Assembly: GCA_964491665.1 (NCBI GenBank)
Contig: CAZBII010000065.1
Span: 1-22,096 of the forward strand
Direction: 5' to 3'
From: Ch67 sp964491665
Lineage (GTDB): Bacteria; Pseudomonadota; Gammaproteobacteria; Pseudomonadales; Ketobacteraceae
Length of the DNA stretch: 22,096 nt
This document shows, piece after piece, positions 1-8,100 of this stretch. The notes beneath the pieces are model-generated. The model made no database searches, was not told the origin of the DNA, and saw only the letters and a program-made list of their open reading frames with translations. The translations under genes were made by a program, and so were the position numbers. Each line of letters starts with the position of its first letter. The stretch's first letter is position 1.

Positions 1-1
1 C

Positions 2-652
2 CTGGGCGACATGGACTTCAAGGTGGCCGGTACTGCCAACGGTATCACCGCCCTGCAGATGGACATCAAGATCACCGGCATCACCGAAGAGATCATGGAA
101 GTGGCCCTGAACCAGGCCCGTGAAGGCCGCCTGCACATTCTGGGCGAGATGAACAAGGTTCTGGCCAGTGCCCGTGGCACTATTTCCGAGGATGCGCCGG
201 TATACCTGACCATCAAGATCCACCCGGACAAGATCCGCGACGTAATCGGCAAGGGTGGCGCGGTGATTCGCCAGATCTGCGAGGAATCCGGTGCCCAGAT
301 CGATATCTCTGACGATGGCCAGGTGCGCATCTACGGTGAGAACGCGACTGCTGCCGAACTGGCCAAGACCAAGATCGAAGGCATCGTGTCGGAAGCGGAA
401 GTAGGCCGCATCTACGACGGCAAGGTGGCGAAGATTGTTGATTTCGGCGCCTTCGTGAACATCCTGCCGGGCACTGACGGTCTGGTGCACATTTCCCAGA
501 TCGCCGAGGAGCGCGTCAGCAACGTGGCCGACTTCCTGAAAGAAGGCCAGATGGTGAAAGTGAAGGTGCTGGACGTGGACAACCGCGGCCGCATCAAGCT
601 GTCCATCAAGGAAGCACTGTCCGATCTGGCTGCCGGCCAGAGCGGGGAGTGA
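2..652 (+). CDS. pnp: Polyribonucleotide nucleotidyltransferase (PNPase), C-terminal part
   Basis: This is the 3' end of pnp. The frame is open to the left edge, so the start lies outside the window. PNPase degrades RNA from the 3' end using phosphate and in many bacteria joins the RNA degradosome. Visible here are the end of the second RNase PH-like core domain (MDIKITGI...), then a KH domain with its GxxG loop (VIGKGGAVIRQICEESGAQI, around bases 240-300), then an S1 RNA-binding domain (GRIYDGKVAKIVDFGAFVNI through GRIKLSIKEAL, around bases 405-620). The tail after S1 is short (SDLAAGQSGE), so any C-terminal degradosome-binding extension is minimal. The TGA at 650-652 is followed 40 bases later by a strong terminator, so pnp ends its transcription unit. 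Identification rests on the KH-S1 order and motif sequence, which are diagnostic. Confidence 0.97.
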   Translation: MGDMDFKVAGTANGITALQMDIKITGITEEIMEVALNQAREGRLHILGEMNKVLASARGTISEDAPVYLTIKIHPDKIRDVIGKGGAVIRQICEESGAQIDISDDGQVRIYGENATAAELAKTKIEGIVSEAEVGRIYDGKVAKIVDFGAFVNILPGTDGLVHISQIAEERVSNVADFLKEGQMVKVKVLDVDNRGRIKLSIKEALSDLAAGQSGE

Positions 653-692
653 ACCGGACGGTCACTCCTGGCGCATCCAAGTGCCTGAAACC

Positions 693-722
693 AAAAAGGG
701 GAGCTTCGGCTCCCCTTTTTAA
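693..722 (+). terminator. Rho-independent terminator of pnp
   Basis: A perfect 12-base-pair stem (693-704 with 709-720) closes on a TTCG tetraloop, the most stable loop class. The 3' arm itself ends in five T residues, giving the U-tract. It sits 40 bases after the pnp stop. The A-run at the 5' base of the stem means it could also terminate transcripts arriving from the opposite strand. Confidence 0.95.
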
Positions 723-882
723 TTACAAAGTGGTAACCCGTTTGATGTTGTGTTTGTGAAGGTCATTGCGTACTCTTGAGGGCACATCTGACTGCACGGA
801 CGTGGTACCCGCAGCGCGGGGAGCGGTCATAACAATAAAGTTTTTTATCGCAAAACAAGAACGGCCTGGAGGGATCAGGGAT

Positions 883-1569
883 ATGTCATTTTTCAAAGGA
901 CGCTTTGCGCGTGCCGCAGTTGCCTCTTCCATGTTGATGCTGTCTTCGCTGGGGTTTGCCTGGCAGCTGGAAATCGATGAGGAAGGTGTTCAGCTGTATT
1001 CAAGCCTTTCACAGGGCAGCCCCATGAAAACCGTGAAGGTGGTGTCCGAAGTGAAGGCCAGTCTGTCGAGCCTGGTGTCGTTCCTGTCGGACAACAACCA
1101 GTTCCCCGCCTGGATGGACATGGTTTCCAAATCCGAAAAAATCAAGGACATCAGTCCGCAGGAAAGCCTGACCTATACCGTGATCGATTCGCCCTGGCCG
1201 GAGCGGGATCGCGACAACGTGCTCTATTCCAAGTGGGAGCAGGACCCGAAAACGCTGGTGGTGACCAAGAAAGTGGTGTCCGAGCCGCAATACCTGTCGG
1301 AAGACGAAAACATGATCCGGGCGCCGCTGTTCCAGGCTGAGTGGAAGCTGGTGCCGAAGGGACAGGGTCTGGTGGAGGTGAGCTACACCGTCGATTTCAA
1401 TCCCGGTGGCAAGGTGCAGGGCTGGCTGCTGGACATGTTCACTTATGACATGCCGTTCAAGACCATGAAGAACCTGCACACCGCCACACTGGAAAAACAT
1501 GAGGGCGCGAAATTTGCCTTCATCAAGGAGCCGGTCAATGACGGCATGGCGATGACCTCGCAGCAGTAA
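883..1569 (+). CDS. Exported START-domain lipid-binding-fold protein
   Basis: The product is 228 residues. I chose the ATG at 883 because GGAGGG lies 9 bases upstream (868-873) and the protein then begins with a clean signal peptide: a basic N-region, a hydrophobic stretch of about residues 11-24, and a likely cleavage at GFA|W after residue 26. The in-frame ATG at 766 would put 39 non-conserved residues ahead of this. The rest resembles the START superfamily: EEGVQLYSSL, then VVSEVKASLSSLVSFLSD, then W-x-D-M, then SPWPERDRDNVLYSKW (the PWPxxxRD signature of bacterial START proteins), then YTVDFNPGGKVQGWLLD and the C-terminal amphipathic helix TMKNLHTATLEKH. START folds have a hydrophobic pocket for lipids; the ligand here is unknown. 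The location should be periplasmic. The gene lies alone between two terminators. Confidence 0.88.
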   Translation: MSFFKGRFARAAVASSMLMLSSLGFAWQLEIDEEGVQLYSSLSQGSPMKTVKVVSEVKASLSSLVSFLSDNNQFPAWMDMVSKSEKIKDISPQESLTYTVIDSPWPERDRDNVLYSKWEQDPKTLVVTKKVVSEPQYLSEDENMIRAPLFQAEWKLVPKGQGLVEVSYTVDFNPGGKVQGWLLDMFTYDMPFKTMKNLHTATLEKHEGAKFAFIKEPVNDGMAMTSQQ

Positions 1570-1594
1570 GATCATCCGCTGCAACAGAATGAAG

Positions 1595-1620
1595 AACGGG
1601 GCTTGATGCCCCGTTTTTTT
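1595..1620 (+). terminator. Rho-independent terminator of the START-domain gene
   Basis: An 8-base-pair stem (1595-1602 with 1608-1615, AACGGGGC and its complement) with a TTGAT loop runs into a T-tract (1614-1620). It begins 26 bases after the START gene stop. On the other strand the following bases are only partly T-rich, so stopping the minus-strand operon that ends at 1662 is possible but less certain. Confidence 0.92.
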
Positions 1621-1661
1621 GTGCCTGTGTTTTGTATCGGCAGCCGGCTGTTGGCCAGTCG

Positions 1662-2006
1662 CTAGAGCTTGCCGGAATGGTTGCCACCCATACTCACCAC
1701 CTGCCAGCGACCGTTTGCGAAGCGGAATTCAAAAGCGCGTTCGTCGGTGCCGGTCTTGTCGGGCATCAGGCGGAAGGCCCACTGGTATTCGAGGTGGGCG
1801 ATGAAGTGGTCGGGGCCGAGCGCTTCGATGCGGCTGCGCAGGAATTGCTGGATGACGAACTGCCCGGCCCATTCACCCTTGGTGTCGTAATACTGGCGGG
1901 CGGAGGACTGGATCTCGTTGGCAGAAGGTAGTTCCGCTGCCTGGGCGGTCAGGCTGGCCAGCATCAGCAGCAGGGCGGCGGACAGTGCGTGCAGAACGGT
2001 ATGCAT
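1662..2006 (-). CDS. Small exported protein of unknown function
   Basis: The product is 114 residues. The ATG at 2006 has a strong ribosome-binding site (GAGGAGG on the minus strand, 2016-2022) at good spacing. Residues 1-23 form a signal peptide: a hydrophobic core ALLLMLASLT, then AQA|AE or QAA|E as the cleavage site. The mature part is about 90 residues, has no cysteine, and holds a C-terminal run (FEFRFANGRWQVVSMGGN) resembling the last strand of small alpha/beta lipocalin-like or NTF2-like folds. I do not recognise the family. It starts 24 bases after the cti stop on the same strand with no terminator between, so it is probably co-transcribed with cti and may act in the same periplasmic process. 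That functional link is inference from position only. Confidence 0.8.
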   Translation of the reverse strand: MHTVLHALSAALLLMLASLTAQAAELPSANEIQSSARQYYDTKGEWAGQFVIQQFLRSRIEALGPDHFIAHLEYQWAFRLMPDKTGTDERAFEFRFANGRWQVVSMGGNHSGKL

Positions 2007-2030
2007 CGGGTGTTCCCTCCTCAGTGGCGG

Positions 2031-4391
2031 TCAGCGGTTTTCCAGGCGGTTGTAGTCCAGCCAGCCGGATTCCAGTGGCTGTGCCTGCCACCAGGCGGCA
2101 TGCAACTGGTCGCTGAAGGCCCAGAAACCGGGATGGGTGCGACGCACGCCAAAGCGGTCGAGCAGCTGCCGGTAGCCGGTTTCATCTTTCAGGTTCTGCA
2201 GCTGCGCGGCGAGCCGGGGCAGTTCTGCCTGCGGCACCTGCAGCAGCGCGCTGGGATAGGCGCCGATCAGGCCGTATTCCAGCGACACGGTGTCCTCCTT
2301 GGGACGGCGCCGGTTGTCCTCCAGAAAGATGTGCGAGATGTTGCTGTAGGCGTTGTGGTGCAGCAGGGTGTAGTAGTGGGTCTGCTGCAGGCCGTCCACC
2401 CGGATGAACAGGGTCTGCGGCAGGATGGCGGCGCTGGTGCCACGCAATTGTCCGATGGCCTGCAGCGCGGCGAGGCTGGCGGGATCACTGAAACCGTGCG
2501 CAAGACTGTGCTGCTGGCTCTGTACTGGCGCCAGTTTTTGCTGCAGCAGGCCGTAAAGTTCGGTCAGCGGCTGGCCGGTCTGGTAGCGGATGGCAGTCTC
2601 GCCGTCGAAGCGGTTGCCGCTCTGGTACACGTATTCCTTCACTTCATTCACGCTGCCGCGATACCACTGGCGGCGCACTTTTTCGCGCTGTTTTTTGGGC
2701 AGCAGGGCGAGGAAGTTGAATTCCCCTTCCATGCGCAGGAAATCCATGTAGATGCGGCTCGACAGCTGGTGGCCAACGTTGCCATAGACGTCGTAGCCGG
2801 CGACCAGCAGGTAATGGATGCGCTCCAGCAGCGGGTAGTTGAGCACCCAGGCGGTCTGCGGCCGTTCCCCCAGCAGACCCTTTTCCACGCTGGCGCTGTC
2901 GGAGTGGCGGAAGATGGTGAGGGCGGCGTTCTGGTTGTGGCCATCGCCGTCCCACAGCAGGTTCAGGTCCAGCGGCAGGTGGCCCTTGACCGCTTCATTG
3001 AGAAAACGGGATTTGGCTTCCAGGTAGCGCTTTTCCTTCTCCGCATATTTGAGCCAGCGCAGCGGGCTGACGGTGCTTTCGGCTTCCGCCGGCAGTTCCA
3101 GCTGCTGCAGTTGTTCGGCCATGAAATTGGAATCGAGATCGGCGGAGGCCAGGTCGGGATCGACGAACACTACCCAGAAGTGGTCGTTGATGACGTTGAG
3201 GGCAAGCTGGCCCCGGCACACCGGCCCCTTGATGAAATTCATGATGCTGTACTGGGCTTCGTCCAGCAGGAAGCGGTAGCGGGCCTGGGTGGGTAGCTGG
3301 CGGAAGGTGATGAAGGGGTTGGACGCTTCCTCGATTTTGTAGGAGGGCAGGGCGGTGACGGCGTAGACCGGTTTCAGGAACAGGTCCTGCCAGCGCTGCA
3401 GGCGGGCGGCGTCGAGGCGGTAGGGCATGTGGATCTTGGCGGCGATGGCTTCGCGTACCGGCTGCAGGCGGTAGTAGACGCGGGCGACGCCGGGATCGTC
3501 GAACGGGCGGCGGGTGGCGATGCGCTGCACCGGCTGGCCGGGCGGAGTGGCGGAACGCACCAGATCGAAGAACACGGGCGTGGTGCCGGCGGCGGTGACA
3601 TCCGGGAAGTGCAGGTGGGCCAGATACAGGTGCTCGAACAGGTAACGGCTCATCAGCTGCGCCTTGGGGAAGTCCTGGTTGAGGAAGGCTTCCCACTGGT
3701 CGATCTGCTGCTGCAGGGCGGAAGTGACGGGATTGCGCGGCTGGTAGGGCGCGCCGTCCTTCACCCATTGCAGCAGAACGTTGTGTTCGCGCGGGGCCAG
3801 GCCGGGCAGGCCGTAGGGCATGCCCCACAGGGGGTATTTCTCGCGGTAGTCGCTGAATTTTTCCACCCGCGTGCACTGCTGGCTGCGGTTGAGTTCGAGA
3901 TCGAAGCTGTCCGCCAGCAGGGGATCGGTGGGTAGCGGGTGATCCTGTTTGAGCAGCAGCATCCGGGCGAGGGTGCTGCCTTCGAGATTGGCCTGGGGTG
4001 TGTTGGTCCGTTCGTTCAGGACGGGGAAGAAGCCTTTGTCGCGCCACTGGGCGGTGGTGTGGGCGTCTTCGAACAGGCGGGTGAGATTGGCGGCAATCAG
4101 GCGTTCGCCGTTGTAGACCTTGTCGGGGTGGGCGCCGCGGCTGATGCCTTCCCAGGAGCCGAGCTTGAGCTGGCAGGGGGCATCGTAGCAGGCGTGGCAG
4201 ACCACACAGCGGCTGTCCAGCACGGGTTTGACATCGCGCCAGTAGTCGACGCTGCCGGTAGCCAGTGGCCGGTCGTAGCGGGTGGGGTCGGGCGTGCCAA
4301 AGCGCTGGTCGAAGTCGGCGATGGCCAGGGTGGCGCAACCGGAGGCCAGCCAGAACAGTGCCGCAAGCAGCAGGGCTGCGGGTCTGGTCAC
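2031..4391 (-). CDS. cti: Fatty acid cis/trans isomerase (Cti), haem c-binding
   Basis: The product is 786 residues. Cti converts cis double bonds of membrane phospholipid acyl chains to trans, making the membrane more rigid under solvent, heat or toxic stress; it acts in the periplasm and carries a c-type haem. The sequence shows an N-terminal export signal (AALLLAALFWLASGC). Its ASGC end could be a lipobox (Cys19), although Pseudomonas Cti is described as a cleaved periplasmic protein. The haem motif CVVCH is at residues 62-66, followed by the Cti-typical CQLKLGSWEGISRGA, YPLWGMPYGLPGL and FVDPDLAS segments. Length fits the family (about 760-790). The start codon is GTG at 4389-4391, overlapping the TGA of the upstream TetR gene as GTGA, with no strong ribosome-binding site of its own. 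Translation is therefore probably coupled to the regulator. Codon pattern is like its neighbours and no frame break was seen. Confidence 0.95.
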   Translation of the reverse strand: MTRPAALLLAALFWLASGCATLAIADFDQRFGTPDPTRYDRPLATGSVDYWRDVKPVLDSRCVVCHACYDAPCQLKLGSWEGISRGAHPDKVYNGERLIAANLTRLFEDAHTTAQWRDKGFFPVLNERTNTPQANLEGSTLARMLLLKQDHPLPTDPLLADSFDLELNRSQQCTRVEKFSDYREKYPLWGMPYGLPGLAPREHNVLLQWVKDGAPYQPRNPVTSALQQQIDQWEAFLNQDFPKAQLMSRYLFEHLYLAHLHFPDVTAAGTTPVFFDLVRSATPPGQPVQRIATRRPFDDPGVARVYYRLQPVREAIAAKIHMPYRLDAARLQRWQDLFLKPVYAVTALPSYKIEEASNPFITFRQLPTQARYRFLLDEAQYSIMNFIKGPVCRGQLALNVINDHFWVVFVDPDLASADLDSNFMAEQLQQLELPAEAESTVSPLRWLKYAEKEKRYLEAKSRFLNEAVKGHLPLDLNLLWDGDGHNQNAALTIFRHSDSASVEKGLLGERPQTAWVLNYPLLERIHYLLVAGYDVYGNVGHQLSSRIYMDFLRMEGEFNFLALLPKKQREKVRRQWYRGSVNEVKEYVYQSGNRFDGETAIRYQTGQPLTELYGLLQQKLAPVQSQQHSLAHGFSDPASLAALQAIGQLRGTSAAILPQTLFIRVDGLQQTHYYTLLHHNAYSNISHIFLEDNRRRPKEDTVSLEYGLIGAYPSALLQVPQAELPRLAAQLQNLKDETGYRQLLDRFGVRRTHPGFWAFSDQLHAAWWQAQPLESGWLDYNRLENR

Positions 4392-5029
4392 GGTTGCATC
4401 GCCTGTTGCCAGAGCAGTTCGATGATGGGGGCGGCGTCCTCCGCCAGACTCAGGCGGATCGGATCGAATTCCTCCTGCTGCAGCAGGGTGTCGACACCGG
4501 TGCTGGACGGCAGGATCTGGGCGATGCCCAGCAGGATGGCGTAGCTGCGCATGAGGGTGCGGGCGGCGGTGCGGGTGGAGAGGCCGGGAAAGCGCTGTTC
4601 CAGCTTCTGGCCGCTGTGATTGAGGTTGGCTACCAGCCGCCGCTTGAAGCCGAGGATGATGTCCGGGTCGGTATTCTTTTCCAGTACGCCGGTGAGCATG
4701 GGGCCGAGCTGGATGATGGGGGCGCGCCGGTCGACCGCATGGATGAAGACGTCGATGCTGCCGCGCAGGGTGACTTCCGGCTGGTCGAGATAGGTGTTGA
4801 GTTTGAGAAACAGCCCGTCCATGGCGGTCGCCACCAGTTCCACGAACAGTTCTTCCTTGGTTTTGAAGTAGATGTAGAAGGTGCCTTTGGCCAGGCCGGC
4901 GCGGGTGGAGATCTGGGCGACGGAAGGCAGCTGGCCGTCGTTGTCCAGGAAGATCTGCCAGCCGGCGTCGAGCAGGGTCTGTTTGCGCTGTTGTTTTTGT
5001 TCGGCGTCGCGTGCGCGGATGATGCTCAT
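4388..5029 (-). CDS. TetR/AcrR-family transcriptional regulator
   Basis: The product is 213 residues from the ATG at 5029. A longer frame reaches an ATG at 5104, but a perfect TATAAT on the minus strand at 5058-5063 would lie inside that extension, and the extra 25 residues do not look like TetR N-termini. The DNA-binding domain is clear: a basic helix (RKQTLLDAGWQIFLDN), then the helix-turn-helix VAQISTRAGLAKGTFYIYFKTKEELF at about residues 31-56, which is the TetR signature. The C-terminal two-thirds is the ligand and dimer domain and gives no hint of ligand. Its stop overlaps the cti start by four bases, so both are on one mRNA. The simplest inference is that it represses itself and cti, and possibly the divergent gene at 5189, until a membrane-active compound binds. 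The regulated targets are inferred, not shown. Confidence 0.93.
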   Translation of the reverse strand: MSIIRARDAEQKQQRKQTLLDAGWQIFLDNDGQLPSVAQISTRAGLAKGTFYIYFKTKEELFVELVATAMDGLFLKLNTYLDQPEVTLRGSIDVFIHAVDRRAPIIQLGPMLTGVLEKNTDPDIILGFKRRLVANLNHSGQKLEQRFPGLSTRTAARTLMRSYAILLGIAQILPSSTGVDTLLQQEEFDPIRLSLAEDAAPIIELLWQQAMQP

Positions 5030-5188
5030 GGGGTGCCCCGAAGAATGCAAAGTACCGATTATATAGTGAACCGGCTTGCCAATCGGCAGCTTTCGTTGCG
5101 GCAACCCGGTGTGCGTAAACTATGCTTACAATTGACGAGCACAGTGCGCTGTCGTGATCGCTTTCGATGGAATGAACAGGAGCCTTGA
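5030..5188. promoter_or_regulatory. Divergent promoter region between tetR-cti and the MASE1 gene
   Basis: On the minus strand TATAAT (5058-5063) is a consensus -10 box that would start transcription about 22 bases ahead of the TetR ATG. TTGGCA (5077-5082) is nearby but only 13 bases away, too close for a normal -35. On the plus strand TATGCT (5121-5126) with TTGCGG (5096-5101, 19-base spacer) is a plausible promoter for the gene at 5189, whose ribosome-binding site CAGGAG is at 5177-5182. Two short palindromes lie between them: TGCC-AATC-GGCA (5077-5088) and GTTGC-G-GCAAC (5095-5105). CCGATT (5055-5060) and AATCGG (5081-5086) form a third, widely spaced pair. These are candidate TetR operator sites. 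The -10 box is seen; operator function is inference. Confidence 0.5.
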
Positions 5189-8100
5189 ATGGCCGTGGTC
5201 AGATGGGTGGGCGTTACCCTGGGGGTGGCGGCACTGTATTTTGCGTGTTCCCGCATCGGCTTGATACTGGCGTTGCCCGGCACCAATGCCACGCCGGTGT
5301 GGCCGCCGGCAGGAATTGCGCTGGCGCTGGTGCTGCTGCACGGCAATCGCATGCTGCCCGGTGTGTTTCTGGGAGCGCTGGCGGCCAATCTGTATCAGGC
5401 GCTGTGGGTCACCCAGTCCGGTCCGCTGCAGTGGGCGATCGGTGCGGCCAGTGGCGTGGCGCTGGGCAACACCTGCGAGGCGGTGCTGGCGGTTTATCTG
5501 ATCCGCCGTTTCAGTTCTGAATATCCCTTTCTGTCATTGCGCGGCGTGCTGGTGTATCTGGCCGGCAGTCTGGCGGGCAGTGCGCTGGCGGCGGCCATCG
5601 CGGTGCTGACGCTGCTGGGGCAGTCTTCCGGCATCGAGATTGCGCTGAATTTCTTTTTCACCTGGTGGCTGGGCGATCTGGCGGCGCTGCTGGTGATTGC
5701 ACCGGTGGTGCTGAACTGGTTGCGGCCGCAGCAGCTGCACTGGAGCGGTCAGCAGGTGGCGCAGATGCTCATTTTCGCCGCCGTGTTCATGCTGGTGCTG
5801 AATCTCTGGTTTGCGCCCGGTTCCCGTTTTGCCCTGCCGGTTCCGCCGATGTTCGTGATGCTGCCGCTGTTCGTGTGGATGGCGCTGGCCTTTCATCCGC
5901 GCGAAGTCAGTCTGCTGATGTTCGCGTTCTTCGCGGTGACGCTGTATCGCACTCTGACCGGCACTGGCATCTTTTCCGGGCAGAATCTGCATGCGGGACT
6001 GCTGGAGCTGCAGCTGCTGGTGTGCGTGGTGGCGGTCAGCGTGTATGCGATGAACGGCGCGGTACTGGAACGGCGCTGGCTGAGCCGGCGGCTGGTGAGC
6101 CTGAACCAGCGTCTGGAGCACACGGTGCAGGAGCGCATGCAGGCGCTGGCGCAGGCCAACCGGCAGTTGCAGGAGCGGGTGCAGCAGCAGGCGCGCAGTG
6201 AAAAACGGCTGCAGGAAAGCGAGGACCGGCTGTCGCTGATTGCGCAGGCCACCACGGACGGCATCTGGGAGTGGGAGCCGGCCGAGCGTCATTTCCGCCA
6301 TTCCAGCCGCTTCAAGTCGCTGCTGGGTTTCGACCAGTTTGACCAGCTGCCATCGTCGCTGCGTTTCTGGCTGCGGCGTATCCTTCCTGCCGACCGCCAT
6401 GATCTGCTGCGTGCCTGTGGCGATCATCTGCAACGCCGTGTGCCGCTGAACGTGGCATTCCGCATGCGCAACAAGTCCGGCCAGATCCGCTGGTATCGCG
6501 TGCAGGGGCAGGCCACATGGGACGCGAAGGGTGAGCCGGTGCTGATGGCCGGCTCCATTTCCGATGTGGATGCGGAAAAAATTGCCCACGACATTCTGGT
6601 GAATGAAAAGCGCCTGCTGGAACGCATGACGAGCGGTGCGCGGGTCAGCGAGGTGATGCAGCTGGCGGTGGAACTGCTGGGAGTGCGGTTTCTGGATGCC
6701 GGCTGCCTGATTGCGCTGGTGGATGAATCCGGCGTGAATCCGGAACTGATTGCACAGCACAATCTGGATGGCCGCCTGCTGGATTTTCTCGCGGGTGTGA
6801 AAGTGGGATCGCGCGCGGTGAGCGCCAGTGCCGCGATCTATTTCAACACGCCGATTCTGGTGGATGACATCAGCCAGCATCCCGACTGGCGCCCTTACCT
6901 GCTGCTGTTGCGCGACATTCCGCTGAAAGCCTGCTGGGCGCTGCCCATCCGAAACCGTCATGGCAGTGTGCTGGGCGCCATTGCGCTGTATTTCGATCGC
7001 CGCTGCCACCCGGCGCTGGAAGAAAGTGAATTCCTCGATCGGGTGGCGCGGCTGGCCGGCATTGCCGTGGAGCAGGACAGTACCCGCAGCGTGCTGCAGC
7101 AGAGCGAGCAGCGCTATCGCGAGTTGTACCACAACAATCCCGCGATGTTTTTTTCCCTCGATCGCGACGGCGTTATCCGCTCGGTCAACCAGTTCGGTGC
7201 CGAGCATCTCGGGTATTCACCTTCGGATCTGGTGGGTCGTTCCTACGGCATGCTGATGGAAGAAAAATCGCGCATTGAACTGCAGGATGCACTGCGGCTG
7301 GCGCTGGAATCGCCGGGCCGCGTGCAGGTGTTCGAGGCGCGCAAGCTGTGCGCCGATGGTCGCCAGCTGTGGGTGCGTGATTCGCTGCGGGCCATGGGTG
7401 CGACGCAGGAGAAAACCGAAGTACTGGTGGTGGCGGAAGACATCACCGACATTCGCGAGCTGTCGGACCGGCTGGCCTATCACGCGGCGCACGATTCGCT
7501 GACCGGCCTGATCAACCGGCGCAAGTTCGAAGCGGAACTGGTGAATGCGATTTACGAAGCCGGCACGCTGAAAATGTCGCACGCGCTGTGCTATCTGGAT
7601 CTGGACATGTTCAAGGTCATCAACGACACCTGCGGCCACGCCGCCGGCGATGAACTGCTGCGGCAGCTGGGCCGTTTGCTGGAGGAAACAGTGGACGGGC
7701 AGGGCGTGATTGCGCGGCTGGGCGGCGACGAATTCGGCCTGCTGATCCGCAACTGTGAACTGGATGCAGTGCTGCAGCTGGCGAGCACGGTGCGCGACCG
7801 CATCGCGGAACACCAGTTCGTGTGGAACCGGCGTCCGTATCATGTGGGCGTCAGTATCGGCGTGGTGGCCATTGCGCAGGAGACCACCAATCTAACGGCG
7901 TTGATGAGCGCGGCGGACTCGGCCTGTTATGCGGCGAAGGAGGCTGGCCGCAACCGGATTCATGTCTATCGCGAGAACGACAAGGATCTGGAGCAGCGGC
8001 GCGGTGAAATGCAGTGGGTCACACGGATTCCGCGCGGCATTCGCGAAAACCGTTTTGCGCTGGCGGTGCAGGAGATCGTGGCGATGAAACCGCAGCCCGG

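Noticed and set aside
766..882. Upstream ATG start for the START-domain gene
   Set aside because: The inner ATG at 883 has GGAGGG at the right distance and gives a proper signal peptide; the extension would bury it.
1989..3296. A 435-residue plus-strand frame antisense to cti
   Set aside because: Shadow of cti; low-complexity Val/Gln/His-rich translation and no recognisable motif.
5030..5104. N-terminal extension of the TetR gene to an ATG at 5104
   Set aside because: The consensus TATAAT at 5058-5063 would lie inside it, and the extension does not resemble TetR N-termini.
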